DNA of 64,000 nucleotides, taken from an uncultured Roseburia sp. GTDB lineage: Bacteria > Bacillota > Clostridia > Lachnospirales > Lachnospiraceae. The translations under genes were made by a program, and so were the position numbers. Location of the stretch: NCBI GenBank assembly GCA_910577925.1, contig CAJTOI010000003.1, positions 133,650 to 197,649 on the forward strand. The letters run 5' to 3'. Below are positions 1-7,697 of this stretch, piece by piece. Numbering within the stretch: the stretch's first letter is position 1; each line of letters begins with the position of its first letter. The notes beneath the pieces were generated by a model. That model was not told the origin of the DNA, did no database searches, and worked only from the letters and a program-made list of their open reading frames with translations.

Positions 1-129
1 TGGGAAAAGCGCGACATGAACTTTCTGTCCCGCTACTCGGCGGAAGAGGTGCGCATGGTGCATCGGTTTATGCGTGAATTTAACGGATATCTCGAAGGGC
101 AGATTGCGGAGCTTGCAGAGCCGAAGTAA
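1..129 (+). CDS. C-terminal end of an unidentified protein (possibly MarR-type regulator), partial
   Basis: An open frame enters from the left edge and ends with TAA at 127-129, leaving 42 residues. The tail is helical and charged (for example EEVRMVHRFMREFNGYLEGQ) and resembles the last dimerisation helix of MarR-family regulators, but too little is present for a firm call. It converges on the lytic transglycosylase gene 39 bp downstream. Confidence 0.45.
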   Translation, partial: WEKRDMNFLSRYSAEEVRMVHRFMREFNGYLEGQIAELAEPK

Positions 130-168
130 CGAAAAGGCCCGCAGCGCGCATCTGCCCAAACAGACGGA

Positions 169-1137
169 TTACGGCATCTCGCCGTTTAGGATTTTAACGG
201 AAAAGGCGCGCGGCGCATGTTCCGTTTCGGCAACGGCCGTGTATTCGGCATTGACACTGTTAGTGTAGTCGGAATCGGCAGAGCTGCCGGAGCCGGAAGT
301 ATCGCCGGTCCCCGAAGTGCCGCCGGAGGCTGCAGAGCCGGAATCGTCGGTCTTTAAGGTCTGAATCAGATTCGACAGAGCGTCCAAGGTGTCGTTGCTT
401 ACACCGCCGGCCAGCAGGTTTGCGATTGTCTGGCCGAGCGCTGCGTAATCGGAGGAAGTATTGTTCCAGGTGCCGAACGTACTGCCGGAAAAGTCCGTGG
501 AAACGCCGTTCTCGAGATAGGAGAGCACCTTTTTGACATAGTTCTGTGTCTCGGAGAAGGGCGGAATCCCGCCGTATTTGTCTACATTGGCGCTTCCCGC
601 ATTGTAGGCGGCCAGAGCCAGCGAGATATTTCCGGAATACTTTTGCAGCAGCTGGGAAATATATTTCGCACCGCCCATGATATTCTGATACGCGTCGCGT
701 GAGTCGGTGACGCCCAAAGCGGCGGCCGTCGCAGGCATCAGCTGCATAATGCCGACGGCTCCCGCAGAGCTCACGGCATTGGCGTTAAAGTTTGATTCCG
801 CTTTTGCGATGGACTGCAGCAGATTTACTGAGACGCCGAAGGTATTGGCTGCCTCCTCAAAAATAGAGGAGAGATCCGCGGGCGCAGCGGCGCCTGTGGC
901 GCCTGTGGATACCGCAGTATCTGTATAGGACGCTGTGTACCCGGCAGAAGCGTTCGGCTGTGTGTAGGATTCTGCGGCCTGACCGAGGACATCGGAAAAA
1001 CTGGTCCCGGAAGTCTCCGTCGCCTGCGCCTGCGCCGTGGTCTGTGCCTGAGATGCCTCCTGCGCGCGCGCTGCGGCCTGTGCCCGAACGGAATCTACGA
1101 GGGCCTGGTCAAAATAGTTCAGAATCGTGATACTCAT
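169..1137 (-). CDS. Lytic transglycosylase, SLT-domain protein
   Basis: This 322-residue protein should cleave the glycan strand of peptidoglycan between MurNAc and GlcNAc. Residues about 92-205 form a Slt70-like lysozyme domain: catalytic Glu114 sits in AKAESNFN, followed by GIMQLMP and ALAAYNAG, the three family motifs. Residues 15-90 are Ala/Gln/Thr-rich and low in complexity, and residues 215-300 are Gly/Ser-rich. No hydrophobic signal peptide is visible at the N-terminus, which is unusual for a cell-wall enzyme; export by another route (for example with a flagellar or surface structure) is inference only. The ATG at 1137 follows a GGAGGG site. It is transcribed divergently from azlC. Confidence 0.88.
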   Translation of the reverse strand: MSITILNYFDQALVDSVRAQAAARAQEASQAQTTAQAQATETSGTSFSDVLGQAAESYTQPNASAGYTASYTDTAVSTGATGAAAPADLSSIFEEAANTFGVSVNLLQSIAKAESNFNANAVSSAGAVGIMQLMPATAAALGVTDSRDAYQNIMGGAKYISQLLQKYSGNISLALAAYNAGSANVDKYGGIPPFSETQNYVKKVLSYLENGVSTDFSGSTFGTWNNTSSDYAALGQTIANLLAGGVSNDTLDALSNLIQTLKTDDSGSAASGGTSGTGDTSGSGSSADSDYTNSVNAEYTAVAETEHAPRAFSVKILNGEMP

Positions 1138-1217
1138 GGAAATGTTCCCTCCGTGACTGACAATAATAACGTATGATCTAAATTATAACATAGGATGTTC
1201 AAATAGGAAAGAATAAA

Positions 1218-1982
1218 ATGCGAAGCGACGTTACAACATTAAAAAGTTATGGAAGAGCTTTTCGCGCGGCGTTCCCGTATACGATACCCGTCTTGACGGG
1301 ATATCTTTTTATCGGGATGGCCTTCGGCGTTATGATTCAGGAAAAAGGCTACAATTTTTTGTGGGCGATGTTTATGAGTCTGGTGTGCTATGCGGGGAGC
1401 GGGCAGTATCTTGCGGTCACGTTTTTCGTGCCGGGAATCCGCCTTACCCACATGATCTTTATGGAATTTATGCTGAATATACGCCATATTTTTTATGGAC
1501 TGTCTCTGCTTGAGCGGTTCTGCAGGATGGGGAAGAAGCGCCTCTACATGATTTTCTCGCTGACGGATGAGACGTACTCGCTGTTTTTTATCACGAAAGT
1601 GCCGCCGGATGTCAGGGAAGATGAATTTCTTTTTGCGGTCGCCGTGCTTGACCATTCGTACTGGATTCTCGGATCGGGGATCGGGGCGCTCGCAGGTACG
1701 CTGATTCCTTTTGACGCGGCCGGAATCGATTTTGCGATGACGGCGTTGTTTACGGTGATTATGGTGGAGCAGTGGACGGAGAAAAAGAACCGTCCGTGTG
1801 TGCTCCTCGGACTTTCCTGCGGGCTGGTCTGTCTGCTGATTTTCGGGGCGGAAAGCTTTATTCTTCCGACCATGTGCTGTATTATGGCGGCGCTTTTGCT
1901 GGGGCGCAGACAGCTGGATTTCTGCGGCGGAGAACAGGAGGACGAAACGGGGATGAGGGAGGCAGGACAACATGGCAATTAG
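1218..1982 (+). CDS. azlC: AzlC family branched-chain amino acid exporter, large subunit
   Basis: A 254-residue multi-pass membrane protein of the AzlC/YgaZ family, which with the small AzlD/YgaH subunit exports branched-chain amino acids and analogues. The N-terminal part carries the typical IPVLTGYLFIGMAFGVM segment and an AGSGQYLAV stretch. The ATG follows AGGAAAG. The 3' end overlaps azlD by 11 bp, so the two are translationally coupled. Confidence 0.9.
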   Translation: MRSDVTTLKSYGRAFRAAFPYTIPVLTGYLFIGMAFGVMIQEKGYNFLWAMFMSLVCYAGSGQYLAVTFFVPGIRLTHMIFMEFMLNIRHIFYGLSLLERFCRMGKKRLYMIFSLTDETYSLFFITKVPPDVREDEFLFAVAVLDHSYWILGSGIGALAGTLIPFDAAGIDFAMTALFTVIMVEQWTEKKNRPCVLLGLSCGLVCLLIFGAESFILPTMCCIMAALLLGRRQLDFCGGEQEDETGMREAGQHGN

Positions 1983-2304
1983 TGTGGGACGTTCGCTTGT
2001 GATCGTATTTACGGTGGGCGCGACAATCTTTCTGACGCGGCTGATTCCGTTTCTCTTTTTTCCGAAAGGGAGACAGATACCCGGGGTGATACGGTATCTC
2101 GGAAAAGTACTGCCGCCGGCGGTGATCGGGATGCTGGTGATCTACTGTTTAAAAGGGGTAAGCATCGCTGCTTACCCGTTCGGGCTGCCCGAGTTTATCG
2201 CTGTCGGTGCGGTTATCCTGCTCCATGTGTGGAAGCGGAATAATCTGCTCAGCATCGGCGCGGGCACGGTGCTTTATATGTTTCTGATACAGGCTGTAAT
2301 CTGA
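1972..2304 (+). CDS. azlD: AzlD family branched-chain amino acid exporter, small subunit
   Basis: A 110-residue hydrophobic protein with about four membrane segments, typical AzlD length, with the family signature LTRLIPFLFF near the N-terminus. It overlaps the end of azlC and should form the membrane exporter with it. The next gene, lysA, begins 53 bp downstream on the same strand and may be cotranscribed. Confidence 0.88.
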   Translation: MAISVGRSLVIVFTVGATIFLTRLIPFLFFPKGRQIPGVIRYLGKVLPPAVIGMLVIYCLKGVSIAAYPFGLPEFIAVGAVILLHVWKRNNLLSIGAGTVLYMFLIQAVI

Positions 2305-2357
2305 GCAAATATACGTGACCGCAGACTTGCAGGGTGCGGTCAATAGGGAGGTTAATT

Positions 2358-3632
2358 ATGCAGAAAAAGACATTTGTGACAAAAAAACAGTTAGAGGAGA
2401 TTGTAAAAACCTATCCGACGCCCTTTCATCTCTATGATGAGAAGGGAATCCGGGAAAACGCACGGGCCGTGCGGGAAGCTTTTGCATGGAATCCGGGGTT
2501 CCGCGAGTATTTTGCGGTGAAGGCGACGCCGAACCCGTTTATATTAAATATTTTAAAAGAGTACGACTGCGGCTGCGACTGTGCGTCTCTGACGGAGCTG
2601 ATGCTGGCCGATTCCCAGGGGTTTGACGGGGAACATATCATGTTTTCTTCGAACGATACCCCCGCGGAGGAATTTGCGCTTGCGGATAAGCTCGGAGCCA
2701 TCATTAATCTGGACGATTTTACGCACATTGAGTTCCTCGAGAAAACGATAGGGAGGATTCCGGAGACAATCAGCTGCAGGTATAATCCCGGCGGTGTCTT
2801 TAAGATGAGCAACGGGATTATGGATAATCCGGGGGATGCGAAGTACGGGTTTACCCATGAGCAGATGATCGAGGGCTTTCGCATTTTAAAGGAGAAGGGG
2901 GCGAAGCATTTCGGCGTACACGCCTTTCTCGCGAGCAACACCGTGACGAACGAGTATTATCCGAAGCTCGCGCGGCAGCTTTTTGAGCTGGTGGCGGAGC
3001 TGCGCGATAAGACGGACTGCGACATCGCGTTTATCAATCTTTCCGGCGGCGTGGGCATCCCGTATACGCCGGAGCAGACGCCCAACGACATCCGCGTGAT
3101 CGGCGAGGGCGTGCGGCAGGCCTATGAGGAAATCCTGGTTCCCGCAGGGCTTGGGGATATTTCCATTTATACGGAGATGGGGCGTTTTATGCTGGGACCG
3201 TACGGCTGCCTTGTCACGACCGCGATTCACGAGAAACACACGTACAAGGAGTACATCGGCGTGGACGCCTGCGCCGTCAATCTGATGCGCCCGGCGATCT
3301 ACGGCGCCTACCACCATATCACGGTCATGGGAAAGGAGGAGCTTCCCTGCGACCGCAAATACGACGTGACGGGGTCGCTCTGCGAGAACTGCGATAAATT
3401 TGCGATTGACCGGATGCTGCCGGAGATTGCGATGGGGGATCTGCTTGTCATCCACGATACCGGCGCGCACGGATTTTCTATGGGCTACAATTATAACGGG
3501 AAGCTGCGCTCCGCAGAGGTCCTGCTGCGGGAGGACGGTTCCGCGCAGCTGATCCGCCGTGCGGAGACTCCGGAAGACTATTTTCGGACGTTTGACTGCT
3601 TCGATATTCTAAAAGATATGAAGCGGCAGTAA
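2358..3632 (+). CDS. lysA: Diaminopimelate decarboxylase family PLP enzyme
   Basis: A fold-type III PLP decarboxylase of 424 residues, predicted to convert meso-diaminopimelate to lysine. Lys55 in YFAVKATPNP is the expected Schiff-base lysine; a Gly-rich phosphate-binding segment (SGGVGIPY) and the C-terminal CENCD catalytic motif are present. The start chosen is the ATG at 2358, preceded by GGGAGG at 2345-2350; a GTG 24 bp upstream is in frame but has no ribosome site. The divergent decarboxylases of this subfamily sometimes act on related amino acids, so substrate is inferred. It lies downstream of azlCD. Confidence 0.85.
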   Translation: MQKKTFVTKKQLEEIVKTYPTPFHLYDEKGIRENARAVREAFAWNPGFREYFAVKATPNPFILNILKEYDCGCDCASLTELMLADSQGFDGEHIMFSSNDTPAEEFALADKLGAIINLDDFTHIEFLEKTIGRIPETISCRYNPGGVFKMSNGIMDNPGDAKYGFTHEQMIEGFRILKEKGAKHFGVHAFLASNTVTNEYYPKLARQLFELVAELRDKTDCDIAFINLSGGVGIPYTPEQTPNDIRVIGEGVRQAYEEILVPAGLGDISIYTEMGRFMLGPYGCLVTTAIHEKHTYKEYIGVDACAVNLMRPAIYGAYHHITVMGKEELPCDRKYDVTGSLCENCDKFAIDRMLPEIAMGDLLVIHDTGAHGFSMGYNYNGKLRSAEVLLREDGSAQLIRRAETPEDYFRTFDCFDILKDMKRQ

Positions 3633-3675
3633 CACGGGCGGCGGTGCGGCCGCCGCGGGGGAGGAAGAAGCGGCG

Positions 3676-4422
3676 ATGTGCATAGATGAGCAGCGCTTTG
3701 AGCAGGCAAAAAATAAAATTATCGGGGCGGACAGGGAGCGAAGAGGAATCGGAACACTCTCCGAGAAAACCGTGCATGCGGTCCTGAAAAACTATTATGC
3801 TCCCGACGAGGATATGCATGAAATCCCGATTGAAAATTATGTTGCGGATATCTATACCGGGTCTGAAATCATTGAGATTCAGACCCGTGCGTTCCAGAAT
3901 ATGCGCAGGAAATTAGCGGCATTTCTGCCGCTTTATCCGGTTACGATCGTCTATCCGATTCCCCGCGTCAAGTGGCTTTCCTGGATTGACGAGGAGACCG
4001 GGGAGACCTCGCCGAAGCGGAAGTCCCCGAAAAAGGGAAATCCCTACCTGGCGTTTATCGAGCTCTACAAAATCCGCTCGTTTCTGCAGGATAAAAACTT
4101 AAAGCTGCGCCTCGATCTGATCGATATGGAAGAATACCGGCTGTTAAACGGGTGGAGCAGGGATAAGAAAAAAGGCAGCGACCGGTACGACAGGATTCCG
4201 CTGACATTCGCGGATGAGGTCTGCATCGACTGCCGCGAAGATTACATGCAGTTTATTCCCTATGAGATTCCGGAGCGCTTTACCGCAAAAGACTTTGCCG
4301 CGTGCGCGAAAATCCCGGTGCGCCTTGCGCAGACCGTCCTGCTGATTCTGACCGATCTTGCGGTCGTAGAGCGGGTCGGAAAAGAGGGGCGGAGTATTCT
4401 CTATGTGATACGCGAGACATAA
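3676..4422 (+). CDS. Conserved hypothetical protein, possible nuclease-like fold
   Basis: I do not recognise a named family in this 248-residue soluble protein. It starts at an ATG behind GGGAGGAAG. The segment ENYVADIYTGSEIIEIQT (about residues 51-68) has a spaced Asp...Glu-x-Gln pattern between predicted strands, reminiscent of PD-(D/E)xK nuclease-like folds. The middle is basic (KRKSPKKG) and the last 45 residues look like a winged helix (AKDFAACAKIPVRLAQTVL). It is 43 bp after lysA and ends in a bidirectional terminator. The nuclease idea is an inference from residue spacing only. Confidence 0.6.
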   Translation: MCIDEQRFEQAKNKIIGADRERRGIGTLSEKTVHAVLKNYYAPDEDMHEIPIENYVADIYTGSEIIEIQTRAFQNMRRKLAAFLPLYPVTIVYPIPRVKWLSWIDEETGETSPKRKSPKKGNPYLAFIELYKIRSFLQDKNLKLRLDLIDMEEYRLLNGWSRDKKKGSDRYDRIPLTFADEVCIDCREDYMQFIPYEIPERFTAKDFAACAKIPVRLAQTVLLILTDLAVVERVGKEGRSILYVIRET

Positions 4423-4424
4423 AA

Positions 4425-4482
4425 GGAAACGGCCGCATTCACGCCGGGGATTACAGGCAGGCGTGAATGCGGCCGTTCCTTT
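4425..4482. terminator. Bidirectional intrinsic terminator
   Basis: A perfect 18-bp stem (4428-4445 pairing with 4460-4477, arms AACGGCCGCATTCACGCC and its complement) with a 14-nt loop, flanked by AAAAGG on the left and CCTTT on the right. It lies between two convergent genes and can serve both; it touches the stop codon of the minus-strand gene. Confidence 0.85.
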
Positions 4483-4771
4483 AATAATTGCTCAGTACCA
4501 TGCGCTGCTTAAACAGCTCGTCCATCTGGTCGATTGTGCGCCTCGCCTGACTGTATCGGTTGCGGTTGATGCGGATGGTGTAAATCTGGCTGGCTCCGCG
4601 GTATTTCTCTCGCTTGAAAAACGGAATCCGAATCCAGCCTCTTGTAAACGGAATCCGGTTTTCCATCAAAAGCTGCGCTGCCTGGTTGCTGATGCGCTCA
4701 TTCGTGGTTCTGCACAGTTCCACGTCTTTATCAATCTGTTTGGCGTCTCCTAAAATAAGCGTTTTTTTCAT
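4481..4771 (-). CDS. Small hypothetical protein downstream of an XRE regulator
   Basis: A 96-residue basic protein with no family I can name. It contains two CX-poor, Arg/Lys-rich stretches (RGWIRIPFFKREKYRG, INRNRYSQARRTIDQM) suggesting nucleic acid or nucleoprotein contact. It follows the XRE gene on the same strand with a 69-bp gap and ends at the bidirectional terminator, so the two probably form one transcript driven by the palindrome-containing promoter. A toxin-antitoxin role is possible from arrangement only. Confidence 0.6.
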   Translation of the reverse strand: MKKTLILGDAKQIDKDVELCRTTNERISNQAAQLLMENRIPFTRGWIRIPFFKREKYRGASQIYTIRINRNRYSQARRTIDQMDELFKQRMVLSNY

Positions 4772-4840
4772 AAAAAAATAATCATGTCCCTTCTGTTAAG
4801 TCTGCTGTAGATTTGTTTTGCATGGTTCCCCATGCACGGA

Positions 4841-5065
4841 TCAGCGGATTTTAATATGAATCTGTTTGCCGAGACTTTCCGCCACTTTTACAAGAAAATC
4901 CAGGCTTGGATTATACTTTCCGCTCTCAAAGCGGGAAATGTTGGACTTTTTGGTGCCCACGCGCTCCGCTAAGACCTCCTGCGTTACATTCTGTGCTTTT
5001 CTGGCACTCTTGAGCTGTTCGACGACTTCGTAGCGCGGAACAAGACTCCGGTCAATCTCCTTCAT
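4841..5065 (-). CDS. Small XRE-family DNA-binding protein
   Basis: A 74-residue protein that is almost entirely one helix-turn-helix_3 (XRE/Cro) domain: TQEVLAERVGTKKSNISRFE covers the helix-turn-helix, followed by SLDFLVKVAESLG. The length and layout match HigA-type antitoxins and small autorepressors. Its promoter contains a 24-bp perfect palindrome between -35 and -10 (5156-5179), the expected position of an autoregulatory operator. The adjacent 96-residue gene downstream is its likely partner; no recognisable HigB/RelE toxin is present. Confidence 0.85.
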   Translation of the reverse strand: MKEIDRSLVPRYEVVEQLKSARKAQNVTQEVLAERVGTKKSNISRFESGKYNPSLDFLVKVAESLGKQIHIKIR

Positions 5066-5155
5066 GTATACCCCAATCTTTATGCTTGTAGAAATCGTTT
5101 TTCAAAGCAATTCCGGCACTGTGCACAGCGGTTTTTGGCGCAGTCGTGCTGGTAC

Positions 5156-5179
5156 AAAGTTATCATATATGATAACTTT
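5156..5179. promoter_or_regulatory. 24-bp perfect palindrome, probable XRE operator
   Basis: Half-site AAAGTTATCATA is followed directly by its reverse complement. It fills the spacer of the minus-strand promoter of the XRE gene, so a bound dimer would block RNA polymerase. That the neighbouring XRE protein binds it is inference from position and symmetry. Confidence 0.75.
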
Positions 5180-5185
5180 TGTCAA
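5157..5185 (-). promoter_or_regulatory. Promoter of the small XRE gene
   Basis: On the minus strand, -35 TTGACA (5185-5180), a 17-bp spacer and -10 TAACTT (5162-5157). About 90 nt of leader precede the ATG at 5065. Confidence 0.65.
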
Positions 5186-5201
5186 TGAAATAAAATATGG
5201 C

Positions 5202-5230
5202 TTGCAAAAGCGGGTGGATTGTGATAATAT
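5202..5230 (+). promoter_or_regulatory. Promoter of tRNA-Leu
   Basis: -35 TTGCAA (5202-5207), 17-bp spacer, -10 TAATAT (5225-5230), about 40 bp before the tRNA 5' end. Confidence 0.7.
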
Positions 5231-5270
5231 AGCTATTGCTTAGGCGACACAGAAATGTGCAGCGTAAGAC

Positions 5271-5353
5271 GCCGGTGTGGCGGAATGGCAGACGCAGCAG
5301 ACTCAAAATCTGCCGGGGGCAACCTCGTGCCGGTTCAAGTCCGGCCACCGGCA
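5271..5353 (+). tRNA. tRNA-Leu (anticodon CAA)
   Basis: An 83-nt class II tRNA. The acceptor arms GCCGGTG (5271-5277) and CACCGGC (5346-5352) pair fully, with discriminator A at 5353. The anticodon stem GCAGA/TCTGC encloses loop CTCAAAA, giving anticodon CAA for TTG codons; the long variable arm follows, then the T-loop GGTTCAAGTCC. CCA is not encoded. It has its own promoter and terminator. Confidence 0.97.
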
Positions 5354-5365
5354 TTATCAGAAGCA

Positions 5366-5410
5366 GGCTGCCGCTTCACGACTGAAGGTCGTGAGGCGGC
5401 AGCCTTTTTT
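5366..5410 (+). terminator. Intrinsic terminator of tRNA-Leu
   Basis: A 17-bp stem with one G-U type mismatch (5366-5382 with 5388-5404), loop of 5 nt, followed by a run of six T at 5405-5410. Confidence 0.9.
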
Positions 5411-5500
5411 GTAGATTCCCGTACAAACGCATATAGCCGCCTGCAGAAGAAACAGGCGGCTGCGCATAAAGGCGCCCCGGCGGGGGAAAGGACTCCGGTT

Positions 5501-5641
5501 TTACTTTGACAGACCGGACGGCTTTTGGCCGAGGATAAAGTAATTCACCAAACGATCGATGGTGTTCTGCTGTGTCTTAATAATCTTTCGGAAATTATCA
5601 TTCTCTTTTGTTAAACGAATCAGTTCGTTTTCAGCATTCAT
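5501..5641 (-). CDS. 46-residue coiled-coil small protein
   Basis: A short gene of 46 residues beginning MNAENELIRLTKENDNFRKI and ending GQKPSGLSK. Leu/Ile residues fall at heptad-like spacing, so it is probably one amphipathic helix or coiled coil. Support for expression is good: AGGTGG lies upstream of the ATG, and a TTGACA-17-TATGAT promoter lies about 70 bp upstream of the start. The leader contains a GTCCCG/CGGGAC hairpin (5683-5706). I do not recognise the family; it could be a small regulator or adaptor. Confidence 0.6.
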   Translation of the reverse strand: MNAENELIRLTKENDNFRKIIKTQQNTIDRLVNYFILGQKPSGLSK

Positions 5642-5717
5642 TGTCACGATAACCACCTTTTATATAATATTTTCGATACAGCGTCCCGGCGCCGACACAG
5701 CGGGACATTACCTTTGC

Positions 5718-5746
5718 ATCATAGGCGAAGCGCGGCCGGGTGTCAA
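5718..5746 (-). promoter_or_regulatory. Promoter of the 46-residue protein gene
   Basis: Minus-strand -35 TTGACA (5746-5741), exactly 17 bp, -10 TATGAT (5723-5718). The region 5642-5936 holds this promoter, a leader hairpin at 5683-5706 and, on the plus strand, a weak extended -10 (TGCTAAAAT, 5893-5901) that may drive the sulfatase gene. Confidence 0.75.
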
Positions 5747-5936
5747 GCGGATACGGCGCAAATAACGGGAGAAAGAGACGATTGTAAACAAGATGTGCAA
5801 AAATATCGGATAATTCGACAAAAACGGCTCGATTTTTCAGAGGCGGGCGGAGCGTTTTTTTTGGAAAAACCGTAGGAAATTCGATATGGTTGTGCTAAAA
5901 TGGTACATGCAAAAAAAGGGACGGTGTTAGAATCAA

Positions 5937-7694
5937 ATGAAAAAATACGGAAAATGGGCCGGCGGTGCGGCGCTTGCGCTGATTTTGCCGGCGGTATACT
6001 TTTACCTGCTGGAATTTTATACGAGGAATCCTTTTGAGCAGATACGCCCGTATGCACATCTGTTTAATCTCCTGCTGTTTGAGATGGCGGGAGGGATTCT
6101 CTTTTGCATCTGCGGACGGCTGCGTATGTCCTGCCGGATTCTCGGGGCGGTTGCGATGGTATTCGGAATTGCCAACGCTTATGTGGTGCGGTTCCGCACA
6201 AACCCCATTGTGCCATGGGATATTTTTTCGCTGCGGACGGCCGCGAGTGTGGCGGACAACTATGATTTTACGCCGGATGTCCGGATGGTCGCGGTGACAC
6301 TGCTGTTTCTCGCGGTTTTTGCCGCGCTGCAGCCGGTCAGGCTTCGGATCCGGTTTCCGCTGTGGATGCGTGCGGTTCCGGCCGCGGCGCTGTTTATCGC
6401 GCTTTCCGTTTTTTCGGGCGTTTTGCAGCAGGAGAGTTTTCAGAACAGATATCGGCTGTACAATAAGCTGTTCACACCGACCGTTATGACAAAATATGAC
6501 GGGACGGTCGTGACCCTCGTGATGAACATGGCCTACATGTCGATTGAGAGGCCCTCGGGGTACCGCGCCGCGGAGTCGGCGGAGATCTTGGCGGATTACG
6601 GGGAGACGGAGGTGGAAGAGACAGAGGAGCTTCCGAATATTATCGTGGTCATGAACGAGGCGTTTTCCGATCTGGCGGTGCTCGGCGATTTTAAGACAAA
6701 CATGGATTATATGCCGTTTGTGCACCGGCTGCAGGCGGGCGCGCCCGATACGGTGACCGGCATGTTAAACGTCTCAGTGTGCGGCGGGAATACCGCAAAT
6801 ACGGAGTTTGAATTTCTGACCGGAAATACGATGGCGTTTCTGCCGCAGGGGAGCGTGCCCTATCAGCAGTACATAAACGGCAGCTGCGCCTCGCTCGCGG
6901 GCTATCTGGGGCAGCTCGGCTATCAGACCGCAGCGACGCACCCGTACAATGCAGGCGGCTGGGACAGGGACAGCGTGTATGACGGGATGGGGTTTGACGA
7001 GAGTATTTTCCGCGAGGGGTACGGCTCCGCTTACCGGATTCGGAATTATGTGAGCGACGAGAGCTGTGTGGATAAGCTGATTGAGCTGTACGAAGAGAAG
7101 GAGGAGGGACGTCCGCTGTTTGCGTTCTGCGTGACGATGCAGAACCACGGCGGTTATGAGGAGGCGACGGAGGATTTTACGCCGGATGTGTCTGTCGAAG
7201 GGACGGACAATTATTCGCTGGAACAGTATTTATCCCTTATCCGGGTGTCGGATGCGGCCATGGAGCGGCTGACGCAGTACTTTGCGGCGGCGGATGAGAA
7301 AACGGTGGTGGTAATCTTCGGCGATCACCAGCCGGGGGACGCAGTCGCAGGTCCCGTACTCTCGCTAAACGGCAAATCCTACCGCACGCTTGACGAGGAA
7401 GAACTGAAACTGCGCTATCAGGTGCCCTACGTTATCTGGGCGAACTACGATATCGAGGAAGAGCAGAACGCCGATACGAGCGCAAACTATCTCGGCGCGG
7501 AGCTTCTGCGGCGTGCGGGAGTGCCGACGGACGCATATCAGAATTTCCTGCTTGAGCTGAAAGAGGTTTACCCGATTTTTTCCACCGTGCGGACGGTGGA
7601 TGCGGACGGCGCCGAGACAGAGCCGGACGCCGGGGACGAATGGATAGAGCGGTACCGGAAATTGCAGTATTACCGTCTGTTTGACGAGGAATAG
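5937..7694 (+). CDS. LtaS-like membrane sulfatase (phosphoglycerol transferase family)
   Basis: A 585-residue membrane enzyme of the lipoteichoic-acid-synthase/alkaline phosphatase superfamily. Five hydrophobic segments occupy residues 8-30, 42-60, 66-84, 116-134 and 146-162; the extracellular catalytic domain spans about 230-560. Likely metal and nucleophile residues are Glu241 (VVMNEAFSD), Thr286 (GGNTANTEFEF) and Asp463-His464 (IFGDHQP). Such enzymes transfer glycerol-phosphate from phosphatidylglycerol to a surface polymer. Its stop lies 3 bp before the YfhO-like gene, suggesting both build or decorate the same polymer. The exact acceptor is unknown. Confidence 0.85.
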   Translation: MKKYGKWAGGAALALILPAVYFYLLEFYTRNPFEQIRPYAHLFNLLLFEMAGGILFCICGRLRMSCRILGAVAMVFGIANAYVVRFRTNPIVPWDIFSLRTAASVADNYDFTPDVRMVAVTLLFLAVFAALQPVRLRIRFPLWMRAVPAAALFIALSVFSGVLQQESFQNRYRLYNKLFTPTVMTKYDGTVVTLVMNMAYMSIERPSGYRAAESAEILADYGETEVEETEELPNIIVVMNEAFSDLAVLGDFKTNMDYMPFVHRLQAGAPDTVTGMLNVSVCGGNTANTEFEFLTGNTMAFLPQGSVPYQQYINGSCASLAGYLGQLGYQTAATHPYNAGGWDRDSVYDGMGFDESIFREGYGSAYRIRNYVSDESCVDKLIELYEEKEEGRPLFAFCVTMQNHGGYEEATEDFTPDVSVEGTDNYSLEQYLSLIRVSDAAMERLTQYFAAADEKTVVVIFGDHQPGDAVAGPVLSLNGKSYRTLDEEELKLRYQVPYVIWANYDIEEEQNADTSANYLGAELLRRAGVPTDAYQNFLLELKEVYPIFSTVRTVDADGAETEPDAGDEWIERYRKLQYYRLFDEE

Positions 7695-7697
7695 AAC

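Noticed and set aside
1239..1973. 244-residue minus-strand frame opposite azlC
   Set aside because: Basic, His/Arg-rich mirror of a GC-rich membrane protein gene; azlC is clearly the real gene.
5435..5461. AGCCGCCTG/CAGGCGGCT hairpin downstream of the 46-residue gene
   Set aside because: Good stem but no T-run on either strand, so not called a terminator.
5255..5509. 84-residue frame spanning tRNA-Leu
   Set aside because: It covers the tRNA and its terminator; no independent signal.
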